Shown here piece after piece: positions 31,152 through 42,542 of a stretch of 64,000 nt of DNA. Below the pieces are notes generated by a model. That model did no database searches and was not told the origin of the DNA. It worked only from the letters and a program-made list of their open reading frames with translations. The stretch lies in assembly GCA_011316305.1 (NCBI GenBank), contig SAUG01000053.1, forward strand, positions 496,001 through 560,000. Reading direction: 5' to 3'. The first letter of the stretch is position 1. Each line of letters begins with the position of its first letter. The stretch is from Rusavskia elegans. Lineage: Eukaryota; Ascomycota; Lecanoromycetes; Teloschistales; Teloschistaceae. Both the position numbers and the translations under genes were made by a program.

Positions 31152-31500
31152 CCACATACACTGGCAGGACATCTAATATGGCTGGCGGTTGAGGTATCGG
31201 ATGCCCATCTTGCCGGCCAAAGGGATAGAAGACAGCTTTGTACTCATGCCTGAGCAATCCCCATAGTTCGCCCAGATGGAAGGTGCCGATTCTTGCGAGT
31301 GGGCTACCACCCTCCAAGAGGCGACTGAGGCGGCCAATTTCGAATGGTCCAACACAGCATGCTGCCTTTAGTAGTCTCTGCTGGGCGCTCCCAACGAGCT
31401 CGAAGTGGTTGGTCTTTTGCTCATCACTGGGGAGGTACTTGTCAAGGTCTCAATGTTTGACATGCGCAGAAAGATATAGATGCGGCAGGCCGCCGCTCAT
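31138..31500 (-). pseudogene. relic coding frame with an internal stop, convergent with DERA
   Basis: From an ATG at 31500 the minus strand reads 121 codons with a single in-frame TGA at codon 17, ending at 31138, 14 bp inside the aldolase gene. The open 104 codons after the stop look strongly protein-like (FELVGSAQQRLLKAACCVGP, EIGRLSRLLEGG, GTFHLGELWGLLRHEYKAVF). No GT/AG pair removes the TGA. I do not recognise the family. It may be the 3' end of a gene that lost its upstream part, or a gene with an exon arrangement I could not find. Confidence 0.4.
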
Positions 31501-32021
31501 TAGCTGACCCTTCAAGTCTTGGTTCGATTGTCGTCTGCTATGGCCAAAATCTAAGATGGGATGTAGGCCAGGCGTCATCCTCAGAATACGGCAGAGTCAA
31601 GTATCAGCATCCTCGTTGCTAGAAGCTGGATTCAGCTAGAAATTTTATTCGGTCTCTCGAGGTATTGAAGCAATCCTCTCCAGGCCAGCTTGGAAGGCCA
31701 TCGACCGAACGATCCCCTGCTGCAGTGTCTCTATCAGCGCTTTTTCCGGCAGCAATATTCTCTACTCTGAGACAACTCCGACAGTCATAGACCTAGCGAT
31801 CTTATTCGGACGTGGCTCCTGGTACTTGCAAGTCCGTGGGTCATGGTTTTCATAGACTTCAGTCTGGCTGCTTGATATTCAAACTGACGAAATCAAGTAT
31901 TGAGAGCAAGCCGTCGCGTTTTACATCATTCTGTCTCTAATTTTGCTTTTATAACTATGCATCATCTTAACAACAATTCCACCATCCCTTGTTCCTTAAC
32001 CATGTTCAGCTCTGCATCACC
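31501..32021. other. intergenic
   Basis: No convincing gene; possibly more of the degraded gene represented at 31138-31500. Confidence 0.35.
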
Positions 32022-32847
32022 TCATGGTTTACAGTAGCCACCTCGACAAGTATACTGATCTTGACATGGTTGACTGGAACTGCAGTCCCAGCCGTAGCAG
32101 CCCCAATCGCAATTCAACTCCTCTGATTTAGATGTTGGTGTCGATGATGGTATTTTGCCTCTCGTCGTCGTTGTCAGGGTCGTGGGAACGTCGGTTTTTT
32201 GTGAGTTGGTATTTCCTGCCTCTGTGGTATTTGCTGTGTTTTCGGAGCCATCATTCTGGAAACTTGCTCCATCGGCAGTATAAGCAGGATCGACGTTGTC
32301 GGTAAGCTCCCAATCCACGGGGTTCATGACCAAGTTGTGGTTGCCGTTGGGGTCGCTGCCATAAAGCTCTATGAAGGCGCCGATGACAATATCGATGGCG
32401 CCACCGGATCGAGGTTGAGCGAATGAATCTCCAATGTACAAGAGCATGGATTTGCCATTGGCACGATTGGTGACTCTGGCTTCTCGACCACAGTATTCTC
32501 GTCTTTGTTGGTCCCAAGCCGCAGGCGATGTTGAGTATGTTGCTCCACCCATGAGAGCGAGGGACTGACCAATTCGTCAGCCAGGAAGCAATACCCATTC
32601 AACAAAGGATGTAGGTAGCAGGTGGTTTGCGTGGAGCAGAGCGTTGTCTTACCGGTGCAAAGAGCGGTTGATCATCGCTATACGGGTATCCACACCAACT
32701 GTTTCCGTTGGTAGAACTCGACTCAGCGTTTGTCTGGAACCATGAACCGATACCACTTTGTGTGCCAGTGAATTGAGAAGGTGGAGAGACAGCAGCTTGC
32801 GAAACGGCGAAAGCATAGGCGATGAATACTACTGGAATCTTCATCAT
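32022..32847 (-). CDS. secreted expansin-like / double-psi beta-barrel protein
   Basis: Two exons, 32653-32847 and 32022-32564, give 245 aa, with an 88-nt intron. An N-terminal signal peptide (KIPVVFIAYAFAVSQAA) precedes a region of about 110 residues (GIGSWFQTN, NSWCGYPYSDDQPLFAP, SLALMGGATY, EYCGREARVTN, GGAIDIVIGAF, ELYG) that follows the pattern of expansin/RlpA-like double-psi barrels, which loosen or bind cell-wall polysaccharides. A Thr/Ser linker (about 180-215) leads to a short C-terminal module with six cysteines in 30 residues (CDWGCYGWDC ... CxxxxxCxxxxC). The linker-plus-module design resembles carbohydrate-binding appendages, but the module type is not recognised. It is divergent from LIP5. 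Confidence 0.75.
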
Positions 32848-32938
32848 GATGCACACTATCGACTATCACAAGTGTGGAAATGGGTGTGGAATTGGATGTG
32901 ATTATCTGGGAAGCCAGAGAGGCGAAGAGTCATGATAT

Positions 32939-32946
32939 CTTATATA
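32939..32946 (-). promoter_or_regulatory. TATA box of the expansin-like gene
   Basis: TATATAAG on the minus strand, about 91 nt upstream of the expansin-like ATG at 32847, a normal position for a core promoter of a strongly regulated fungal secreted-protein gene. Confidence 0.5.
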
Positions 32947-33360
32947 CGCTACCTGTTGACCGCTACGAGTACAGCCGTTCGTTGATATTCGCCTGGGACT
33001 GCGCCGGGCGTTGATGGGGGCCATTGCCTTGTTCCACCAGCTCTGTGCCACTGCCTGAGTCCTCTCCGTGTGTCGTTGACTTCGTATAAATCAACGGATT
33101 AAACGAAGATCTGAGACCACAAGCTTGACCGATGAGAGCTACATACGCACTTGGTAGTTGACCTCCATTAAGGCTAATTACCTTTTAGCAGAATAATAGG
33201 TGGACAGAGCAACTGTCTTATCTTGATAGCGCTAGGTTTACTTGTAGCCGCGTCTTTGATCCGAAGGTAACCGAGTTTCGACGATAACGGGAAAATATGC
33301 GTGTATACCTACAACTCCGACTTTACATCTGCCATTCATTTCCGGAAACTCGCACGTAAG
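32947..33360. other. divergent promoter, expansin-like/LIP5
   Basis: No gene. Frames upstream of the LIP5 ATG (from 33301) lack an ATG and are taken as 5' UTR. Confidence 0.4.
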
Positions 33361-34710
33361 ATGTCTTCTAAATTACCGCGGCTCCGCTGCCTATACTCTT
33401 CGCCCATCATCAATCCACCTTTCGCTCAGACCACCTCTTCCCGCTCGTTCGCCACCGAAGCTCCGGAACACAATCCCTCGATTCGCCGACGCCCAACGAC
33501 CTTCCGTGATCGACTCAATGCTGGCCCTTCCTTCACTGAGTTCGTCTCTTATCCGCCCTCCGCCGAGTTCTCCACGCCTCTCTCCGCAAACCACTCACCC
33601 CTTAACGATCCACCCACGTCTGAAGAACCCCTTCGCACTGCCCTCGTCGGCCCTGCAAACCGCAAACGCCAAATCACTCGCCTACCCACTTGGCTCCAGA
33701 CACCAATACCCACCTCGCCCAACTACAAACGCATCAGATCCGATCTCCGAGGCCTGAATTTACACACCGTCTGCGAAGAAGCCCGCTGCCCGAATATCAA
33801 TGACTGCTGGGGGGGCTCGGACAAGTCTGCCGCCACAGCAACGATCATGTTGATGGGCGATACGTGTACGCGCGGGTGTAGATTTTGTTCGGTGAAGACG
33901 AGCCGAGCCCTCCCTCCGCTGGATCCGCATGAGCCAGAGCATACGGCTGAGGCGTTAAAGAGGTGGGGTTTGGGCTATGTGGTTTTGACGAGTGTGGATC
34001 GGGATGATCTGGCGGATGGTGGGGCTCACCATTTTGCCGAGACAATACGAAAGATAAAGGACAAGGCGCCGGGGATGTTGGTGGAGGCCTTGACCGGGGA
34101 TTATGCGGGGAATTTGGAGATGGTGGATCTTGTGGCGGGCAGTGGATTGGATGTTTACGCGCATAATGTGGAAACGGTGGAGGCCTTAACGCCGATGGTT
34201 AGGGATCGAAGAGCGACTTTCCGACAAAGCTTAAGAGTTTTGGAGAGGGCGAAAGGAGCGAGAGAGGGGATGGTCACGAAGACGAGTGTGATGTTGGGGC
34301 TTGGTGAGACGGAGGAGCAGATCTGGGAGATGTTAAGAGGTACACTTTCGCCCTTGCTAGCCTCTACCCGCTCGTTTGACTGCAAGATCTATAGGCTAAT
34401 GAACTGCGCTCAAATAGAACTCCGCAAGATCAACACCGACATTGTCACCTTCGGCCAATACATGCAACCCACCAAACGCCACATGCCCGTCCACACCTAC
34501 GTCACTCCCTCCGTCTTCGAAACCTGGCGCCAGCGCGCTCTCGATATGGGCTTCTTGTACTGTGCAAGCGGACCGCTTGTCAGAAGCTCGTACAAAGCGG
34601 GCGAAGCATTCATTGAGAATGTGATTAAGAAGAGGAAGGCAGGAAGAGATGTCAGTACGTTGCAACAGCTGGGCGGGGTTGAGCCGGAGAGGATCGTGCA
34701 GAACGTTTAA
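33361..34710 (+). CDS. LIP5: lipoyl synthase, mitochondrial (radical SAM)
   Basis: Two exons, 33361-34339 and 34418-34710, give 423 aa. The 78-nt intron has no stop and keeps frame, so it can be mistaken for coding. The enzyme inserts two sulfurs into protein-bound octanoyl groups, following LIP2. Residues 1-40 are a basic, Ser-rich mitochondrial presequence ([19 protein letters not shown]). Both iron-sulfur sites are present: the auxiliary cluster motif [12 protein letters not shown] (Cys138, 143, 149) and the radical SAM motif CTRGCRFC (Cys169, 173, 176). The splice joins MLR to [15 protein letters not shown], a family-typical sequence. The conserved RSSY that supplies the serine ligand is near the C-terminus (VRSSYKAGE). 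Confidence 0.95.
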   Translation: MSSKLPRLRCLYSSPIINPPFAQTTSSRSFATEAPEHNPSIRRRPTTFRDRLNAGPSFTEFVSYPPSAEFSTPLSANHSPLNDPPTSEEPLRTALVGPANRKRQITRLPTWLQTPIPTSPNYKRIRSDLRGLNLHTVCEEARCPNINDCWGGSDKSAATATIMLMGDTCTRGCRFCSVKTSRALPPLDPHEPEHTAEALKRWGLGYVVLTSVDRDDLADGGAHHFAETIRKIKDKAPGMLVEALTGDYAGNLEMVDLVAGSGLDVYAHNVETVEALTPMVRDRRATFRQSLRVLERAKGAREGMVTKTSVMLGLGETEEQIWEMLRGTLSPLLASTRSFDCKIYRLMNCAQIELRKINTDIVTFGQYMQPTKRHMPVHTYVTPSVFETWRQRALDMGFLYCASGPLVRSSYKAGEAFIENVIKKRKAGRDVSTLQQLGGVEPERIVQNV

Positions 34711-35203
34711 AGAATTGAATGGCGTCCGGTACGACATGGATGGACCGTGGTTTAGCGATGCATTGGGAGGTCTGTTGGATATGGGTGATGCGAACGGTTC
34801 TTCGTGGGATCGAGTTTGTGCTATCGGTCGGCCGATCGCACAGTAACGAAATGCTTCCAGTCGAAGTCACGTCCATAATTCAACAAGCACTCTAGCTAGG
34901 CAGCTGGGCAGCGCGGACGAAGGACGAAATATCGAACGACCAGATTATCGGGCAGATCCGGTCAAAAATAAATCGTACATATACAAGCCTAATTGACTGC
35001 GGCGTAGACATTAAGTATTCTGAAGTAGATGTTGCCTCCGAAGTTGTCGACGCCCAATCTCCTCTTCACTCTCTTGGAATTAGTCGCATACTTCACAAAT
35101 AATACAGCGGACAGAACGATAGCGAACGTGGGGTATATCCATCACCGACTCTCTGCCTCACCTGCACGCCTGCCTGCCTTCGCGATGCATGATTTCCCAT
35201 CTC
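34711..35203. other. intergenic, convergent 3' flanks
   Basis: Between LIP5 and the SUR7-type gene. Nothing specific seen. Confidence 0.4.
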
Positions 35204-36127
35204 TTAATCGTCATCCTCTTTATCCATCCTCCTCTGGCGCTCGGGATCGATGAAGCTACCCCTGTCCCTATTACTCTTCGTGCTCTTCTTCCTGCCGAAG
35301 AATTTCCTTCCGCCGCTCCTGCTTGAATAACCCTTGTCCTTCTTCCCAGTCACTCCACCGACGCATAACATGAGTGTGGCAAGAAAGAGACAGGCGACAG
35401 CTGCCCACATGAAGCCGAAATTGTAGCGGCCAAGGGTTGCGGTGCGACCATCGGCGCGGAAGGCATCGCGGCCTTGAACGTAGGCGGCGCTTCACATTGA
35501 TTAGAGCTTGCAACAGGTGGGTTGGAAGGAAGGAGACTCACGTCATCAGCGCAGCTGTCAGAGTCTGAAAGAAAAGTGCGACGGAACAGGCTGCGCTACC
35601 AAGGAAGCTACCGATGCGGCTGACAAGGGCAATGACGCCGAGGAAGAGAGCGCACACGGCGAAGAAAAGACCGATGAGGACGAAGGCGAACATGAAGCGA
35701 CTTTCGAGGTAGTATTTGGTTCCCCTGTAGCAACTCCAAGTCAGTTCCCATTATTCTTTCCTATTTATGGCTATCTGGATCGCATTTACCCAAAGATGTC
35801 GTCGGTGCCGAAATTCCTCCTAGGATCGAATGGGTAGGCAGGCTTGACTCCCGGACAAGTATTTCGGCCGCCCATGGCGCTGCAAGAGCTCCAGAAAGTC
35901 CATCTTGTAAGTGGCGCAGCGTCACCAAGGCCTTTAGTGTCGGCTTCAAGGAAGTAAAACTGGTTTGTCGGGTTTTTGTCGATGGCACCGCCGAGGAGAG
36001 TGAGGAAGATGAGGAGAGCTGCTCCTGCGATAAGTATTAGGGAGACGAGAGCGAGAGCGGGTCCTATTCGTGATGTTAGAAGGAATGTCTTCGCACTGGT
36101 GCGAGTGGTGTGCTCACGAGGTGTCAT
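35204..36127 (-). CDS. SUR7/PalI-family four-TM plasma membrane protein
   Basis: Three exons, 35790-36127, 35542-35724 and 35204-35489, give 268 aa. SUR7-family proteins sit in plasma membrane eisosome (MCC) domains and affect wall and endocytosis. Four hydrophobic segments are seen: about 21-45 (GPALALVSLILIAGAALLIF), about 120-145 (FMFAFVLIGLFFAVCALFLG), about 152-175 (FLGSAACSVALFFQTLTAAL) and about 200-220 (MWAAVACLFLATLMLCVGG). The first extracellular loop contains WTFWSSCSAMGGRNTCPG, the W-x-x-C pattern typical of the family. The C-terminal tail is basic and hydrophilic (GRKFFGRKKSTKSNRDRG). Splicing joins GTDDIFG to GTKYYLES and ALMT to AAYV in frame. Confidence 0.85.
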
Positions 36128-36910
36128 TGCGTCGCGATGGAGAGGGAGCTGTAAGAAGCTGGTGCAGGTCAGTCATATGCCATTAACTGCGCTGTCCTGA
36201 AGGCATAAGATACATACGACCAATGCGAGGGACTGTTAGGATGATCGACTAGGTGCTGATGGCAGAGACCGGGAAGAACAGGAAGGTTCCGGCATGACCA
36301 GGTTTGTTGTCGCTCCAATTTCCGCACAACATCATAGTTAAGCCGGCGCCAACTCCGGCCATTGGCCAAGCGCCCTTGGGCATTAGTGCGCATCTAGACT
36401 TTCTTGGCAATATTCAATGCGCCTCACCGATGATTGGACGGCGGTCTACCTTACTCATACCAAAAGTCACTACGTCTGATTGTCTGACTACCGTACGATG
36501 TGGATGCTTCTACTCTGATTAGAATCAAATGGAAAAGACTATTCTTCTCCGACAGTCTGGCCAGAGGTTGTCAGCTTCCATACAATAATACCAGCGGCCC
36601 ACACCTCCCCAGTGTCAAACTCGAGTCAAGAAATACCCAGAGTATCGCCTCGCCTATGAGACAATCGATGTGGCTGTCAATCGAGGAGTCATAGGCCCAA
36701 TCTGCAGACGGAAAGGACAAAAGACGCGGCGTGAGGCGTTGCCACTTTCGTGATCGTCAAGTGCAGTGCAGCACATAGTTCAATCTGCTCATAGAATAGT
36801 AAGGTCTGCTGCAACAGCAGACTCAATACAACTCATCTACTTTGATCTTTGAGGCCCCGAAATACACATCCACGTCGATAGCGATATTTGCAGCTGCATC
36901 TTGAGCGGTG
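36128..36910. other. divergent promoter, SUR7-type/RAV2
   Basis: 783 bp with no supportable gene. Confidence 0.4.
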
Positions 36911-38172
36911 ATGTCCGCTCAAGTGTGGCCGCCCATTTCTCATGAGCGCTTGATCAAGGAAGAGGAAGATTCCCTGGTATCTCTCCGAAAGTCGACGCTG
37001 TCTTTTCACTGGCTGATGTTCTAAGGCAGCCGAACTTGAATGGCTTCTCGAAGCACTGCAGGAGGCTCTGCCCTCACTGAAAAGCGGCCTCGAAGAGTGC
37101 CTAGCTCTACTCACTCCACAAGAGCCGGGCACCACACTTGCCCTGTCTACCCATCGATCCGAGACCATCAAAGGCTTCGTCACCCGAGTCGGTACCCGGA
37201 TTGTCAAAGGGGTAAGGCTTTCCGGTTTCCCGTGTTTAAAGCTTGCCTTTGCTTGCCCCATGGCATGCCATTTCGGGCTCTCAATGGGATTTGTGTCTAT
37301 CTCAAGCCTGCGTTCCTCCAAAGAATCAATACTTGTCATCACCGCTTTGCACGTCTCGCTTGATGTCTAAATGCTTCCATCTGACAGAGGGCATTCCAGG
37401 ACATACAAATACGCCTTCCCAGCCTCCCAGCGCCTCGTTCTCTACCTTCATATCCTCTCCGCATCTCCTCTCCGCTTCCTCTTCCTCAGCTCTCAGCCCT
37501 TCTATCCTTTCTCAACCAAGCTCTTGACATCATCGATATATCCACTTGGACCGGCGATCCCAAGAACGGCTCCTTCATTTCCGGCCAGCTCCATCTTCTA
37601 GGCGACATCATCAACGAAGCAAAAGCCATCATGAAAGGCGGTGAAGAGGTCGTCGGCGGAAAGTGGTGGGAAGATGACTTCAATGGCGATGAGACGGTAT
37701 GTGAGACCGTACCGCTGCCAGTTGAGGCCCAAATGTTCCAATCTACTTCAACTTACCATTTTCCTCGTCGTAGGATCTCAACCTCCCTCTTTACCCAACC
37801 CTTTCCCCACACATAACACTAACACCCAGCTCTCTCCTCCTCACCATCCGCACTCTCGTTCCCAGCCCTTCAGCCTCCGCTGCCAGTACGAATGGCACAT
37901 CCACCCCATCTTCCACCTCCGGTCCCTCCTTAACCGGCCTCTCCCTCCGCACCCGCCTGACCCAGATTCTCGCTCCCATGCCGGCACCCACGCATGACGA
38001 AGCCGATAGGACGTTCCTGTATCGGGGAGGCGAGGTCAAAGTAAGGGATAAAGTGAGGGTCGAAGCCCAAGACCCAAGTTTGATGGCCGTGGGTGCGAAA
38101 TTGAGTGCTGTGGGGAGGGAGGTTGAGGGTTGGAGAGGGAGGATGGCTATTGTCATGGGGGAGGAAATGTGA
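36911..38172 (+). CDS. RAV2: RAVE complex subunit Rav2 (Rogdi leucine-zipper protein)
   Basis: Four exons, 36911-36976, 37026-37211, 37400-37696 and 37774-38172, give 315 aa. Exon 3 contains no usable ATG, so the gene is invisible to ORF scans. Rav2 belongs to the RAVE complex that reassembles the V1 and Vo sectors of the vacuolar H+-ATPase. Family evidence in order: EEDSL-AAELEWLLEALQEALP (exons 1/2), LALLTPQEPGTTLALSTHRS, TIKGFVTRVGTRIVKG, DIQIRLPSLP at the start of exon 3, LNQALDIIDISTWTGDPKNG with FISGQLHLLGDI, the acidic GGKWWEDDFNGDET, and VEAQDPSLMAVGAKLSAV near the end. All junctions keep frame; intron 2 is long (188 nt). Confidence 0.88.
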
Positions 38173-38727
38173 TCTGCTAGGTGGACCGCAAACTCGCTGA
38201 AGAATCTGAGCTCTCCATTAAATGTTCTGCCGAGATTTTCATGGGTCAATACCCATGACGACTTATTACCCGGGACACCCAGCCTTGGTTATGTGCTCTG
38301 CATCGATTTTTGAGCACAGCAGCATGGTCGTTGATGCATGAAGCGCTTGCAGCGAACGAGTTGTTTCTTGTGACCTATCTCGAGGGATCAGTAAGTTTAC
38401 CTGATCAAGAATGCTGGCTTCTTTGGAGTAACAAAGCTTTGGTTCTTGGGGCGAAGCTGTTGCTAATTCAATATGCAATCTCGATCGATCAAATGTCAGT
38501 CACAGGAGGACGAACACCATCTACAGAGACCGGAACTGCCCCGGGTCCTTTGACCTTGCCTTCCTACAGAGTCTCCCGCAGGTCGTGAAGCAACGAGTAC
38601 CAGAGAAAAGTAGATTGACATACAAGGTCTCTATCACGGGAATGCCTTCGCACTCTTTGTTACCAGCAATTAGATGAACGATTGATAAACACCATCTTGC
38701 CTTGCTCTGTAATTATCATCAGGTGCA
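38173..38727. other. intergenic, convergent 3' flanks
   Basis: Between RAV2 and MET1; no gene seen. Confidence 0.4.
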
Positions 38728-40562
38728 TCATACATCGCCCCTGTCTCTCACTCTCTCTGCAACCATCTCCCTCATCTCCCCTCCACCACCATGCAACCCT
38801 ACAACATCATCAAGACCTTGGAATCCACCGAAACCCTCCTCAACTACCCACCTCGCGCCGCCTCTTCCCTTCAAGACCTCACAAGCCCTGCCCAGCACCA
38901 GCAAACCGGGTGGCCGACTCCCCTCCGCCTCCACAGCTTGCACGACGAACTGTAGTGTACTCCGGATGACCCTTTGATCGCTGCAACTCGCCCTCTCCAC
39001 GACCGCGCACGGTGTCTCTTCCGGCCATCCTCCGCCATTCACCAATACCTGGTCTTCCCCAACTTTGTGCTCCACCTCCTCCCGTAGCGTAGGGGACGAA
39101 GGAGCCACCAAACTTGCAACCAGATCGCCGATTCGATGCAGCGCCATCAAAAATACCACCGTCATACTGCCATTGTACGTCGGAGGTTCCGGAGCCTTCC
39201 CTTTCCTTCCAGTTCCCGTACAAATCAACACCTGATCACTGACCCCCCTACTCGTCGCTGGCACCTGCGCAAAAAGTGGCGCACTCAACGCACTCGTGAT
39301 GCCCGGCAATACAGTCGGTCTATAACCTCTTTCCTCGAACCAGGCGAATTCCTCACTGCCTCTGCCGTAGATGTAGGGATCGCCTTGCTTGAGACGTAGG
39401 ACCGTGTGACCACTTTGGAGTGCTTCGAGACCGAGCGTTAGAAGCTCGTTCTGCGCGGCTTCGGCGTTGCCGGGGAATTTGCGGGCGATGTGGAGGGGTG
39501 TGCGGCGCGGGATGAGGTCGAGGATTGCGGAAGGGACGAGTTTGTCGGCGAGGATCACGGTGGCTGTAAGGATTGCACGATGCGTCGCAAGGGTAAGGAG
39601 AGATGGAGAGCCTGGGCCAGACCCGGCGAGGATAATGCGTGGTTGGGGGCGCGCGCGGATCTCAAGGGTGGAAATGTCCAAGGGCGGAGTGTTTGATGTT
39701 GACGTTGCAGACGGGGATGTAGTGTTGTACGATTGTAGGATTGTGTCAATGTCGGCATCTGTGATAGAGGCTAGGCGGCGAAGAGGCCAGTATTCGCAGA
39801 TCTGGGACAGCCAGCGGATTCGCCTGGTTTTGGCGGCGGCGTGATCGCTTTCGGAGACTAATTGATTGAAGGTCGGTTTTTGGGCGGCAATGTCATCATC
39901 TTCGTTTTCAGGGACAGCGATATGGTCCTCGAGGGCTTGGTTGGATCGATGGTCTTCTTCCCAGATGCGTCTTCGTACCGTACCAAGACGTTCAACGGCT
40001 GAGCCGAAATTAGGTGGTAACAAAGAGGCAATCTCACGACGAATGCGGGTCGCCAGCTTGCAGCCTTTACCTGACGTCGTAATGCCAATTTGCAGGGGTC
40101 CGTCGGAATGGGTTGAGGGAAGGCTGAAGGTGCAAAGGTTTGGGCTGTCGAGGACATTGACCGGAATGCGCAGTCTTCTACAAAGTATCGATATGTGCGT
40201 GCGTGTGGCTGGACGTGTTCATCTAAGCTTGTTTCCTTGTAAAGACATTGGTTGACTAACGTACCTGTAGACTCCTTCCCTCCTAATGTCACAAAGACTG
40301 CATCGACGACGTTCTCTACTTCGTCTCTGCCCCATCGTGTCAGGTCTTCGTCACGAAACGCCGCTGTGCATCTTTGAACATGTCCGGCGTCGATCTTGTC
40401 TTTCAACGCATAATGGACCTCTGCGTCCGGAGGTGCAATAACTATGGGTTTGGCGCCGACCTCGAGGCTTTTTGCACATCTCGCATTGGCAATGGAGTTC
40501 GAACCGATAATGAGATGCACATGATCAACACAGTCATGAGCGGTGAGAAGTAGGGTAGGCAT
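38728..40562 (-). CDS. MET1: uroporphyrinogen-III C-methyltransferase with Met8-like N-domain
   Basis: Two exons, 40265-40562 and 38728-40208, give 592 aa, nearly identical in length to yeast Met1 (593 aa). It adds the two methyl groups that turn uroporphyrinogen III into precorrin-2, the first step to siroheme, the cofactor of sulfite reductase. The N-terminal 230 residues resemble the Met8/CysG Rossmann domain (HLIIGSNSIANARCAKSLEVGA, KPIVIAPP, and after the splice ILCRRLRIPVNVLDSPNLC). The C-terminal methyltransferase has IILAGSGPGSP at about 290, LADKLVP, LRLKQGDPYIYGRG and GYRPTVLPGITSALSAP. The N-domain nucleotide loop is GSNSIA rather than the usual GGGxVA, so dehydrogenase activity is doubtful. 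The acceptor was chosen because only it gives the conserved CRRLRIPVNV frame. Confidence 0.9.
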
Positions 40563-42542
40563 CGATGCAATCAATCGGAGGAATCTTGAAGCAACGGCAG
40601 ATAATTCAGTCAATTTATTAGGTTGCGTTGTGAGAAACAGTTATCTTGATACAATCAAGGTACTAGATATCCAAAAACTGCCAGCAGATTGGGAGGATAA
40701 CTTATACGGAAGGATTTGAGGGAGAAAAAAGAAATCATCATGGGGACGAGATAGGATACCAAGATTTTGCAAGTGAGGATTGGCCACTGATAACGCAATT
40801 CGAAGATCCGGAGAAAGCAAATCCTTAAGCACGACGCTAACGGCCACTAGCGCTAAGCGACATAATGCTTAATTTCACGACAGTTCGGCCACGAGTGTAT
40901 CTTCCCACGAGGCATCGTCCCAGAGAGGCGGATTCGAGCCTCTTATTGCTATGAGATGTCATTGCGACATCATCGGTAAAGTAGCTAGTCTGAGTATATC
41001 ATCTAGGGGTTGAGTTGTCGGTTAGCCTCCACAACCAGCCTCGACTTTGGGTGAACAGATCGAAACCCGCCAATGGCACGGCTGTTTCTCCGTGGAAGGT
41101 TACTCACGCGTTCACTTGGGCAATTATTCAGGTGGTAGTATCTCAGCATTCGCTAGAACGATACCCATCAGCGAGGTACCAGCCTCTGCACGCCTCTTGG
41201 TGCGACAATTCAAGACACAACGAGAGGGGCGATCAATCGAGTGTGTACCCAAATATTCGACAAGGGATAGCTGACACTCGCTTTTTCCAAGACTGTGCTC
41301 TCTCGCATAACATTCAGGTTGGTTAAGACCATATGTTACGGGATGTGCTCTTCCAAAGAGTGTGTAGTATGCATACATCCAATTGCAGGCTGTGACCGCT
41401 CAATGATTTGTCATACCAAGCTCTTGAGTTGCAGCTTGAGAAAGTGATGCGAGGTGTACGGAACAATACAAGGCCTGGGCAATGGAGCAGGTTGACCAGC
41501 GACTGCCAGTAACGTATCACGATTGAGTGCTCTCGCCTCAACGTGCAACACCAAGATTGAAAGCTTTGCATGACCAAGATGCCGCAAGGTCCTTCCGATA
41601 AGCTGGGATCATCTGCATGCCAAAATCCTCCATTGAGAACATTTTCCGCCGTGATGTAAAGATCCTCGCATTCGCATGGAGTGTCCGCCGGCCAAGAAAG
41701 AGGACTTCCAGGCAATTTAGCGTCCTTGCTGCATCTACCCGTCCAACCGACCTTTCATCATCCAACCACAACGAACGAAATCCGCTCGGAACCGTCGATC
41801 CGCAAATAGCCACCCCACTTTCCGCTATGGAATGAGAAATCATACCGGATTAGACAGCAGCGCCGGCTTCGCCCAGGTGATAGCTGTTGACTCAACGCCC
41901 ACCTATGCTTCGCCGATTGGATGAGCTATTTGAAGCCGATGGCTGAGCATGGGTGCGACTGCCATCCTCGTAACGGCGTTCAGTGTGGCGTCTGAATGGC
42001 CAGAGGGCTTTCGCGCACTGACTCGACCCGTTCCCCACTTGCAACCACGGTGAAGGCTTGACAGCCGGCGGGAAAAATCCACTCTGACTGGCGGTCAGTA
42101 CCGAGTTCCACGTTTAGCTTCAGCCCCGACCAAGGTCCATGAGTCGCTCACAATGATGTCGTACCGTCGACACCACGTGTCGGGACTGCGGATTCAGCCA
42201 ACTTGATGCTGCCTGGGTGACCGCAATTCTGGATTTCGTGTGGTGACATTCGGAGACTCGAGCCTGCAAAGCCGATTCGTCCATGTCACAGTGTTGTGCC
42301 TACGAACTGGGGATGCAGTTGCGAGGCAGTTTGGCGTTCATCCAATGACCATGTGAGAGTCTTTCATTGGACCGAAGACAATGACTTGCATCTTATTGTT
42401 TGATACCTAACTACCAGCAATCTGGATACCTGAGGGTTTCACATCAGGACTGCCAAACGTCACTGCGTGAGCTTCTGGGAATACTTCTCATGGGCGATCC
42501 CTACCCCGTGATGGCCCCGGCGAAGTAGGGTATCTGGGTGGA
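40563..42542. other. 2-kb gene-poor interval
   Basis: Start of the accessory-looking region. A 75-codon plus-strand frame from an ATG at 41047 (QWHGCFSVEGYSRVHLGNYS) reads well but has no recognised relative. Other frames are short and overlapping. No gene is annotated with confidence. Confidence 0.35.

Noticed and set aside
34340..34417. 26 extra codons in lipoyl synthase
   Set aside because: Bounded by GT and AG, absent from the family, and it splits the conserved [10 protein letters not shown]; it is a stop-free intron.
40562..40613. Longer MET1 N-terminus
   Set aside because: The upstream in-frame codon is TTG, not ATG; the first ATG is at 40562.
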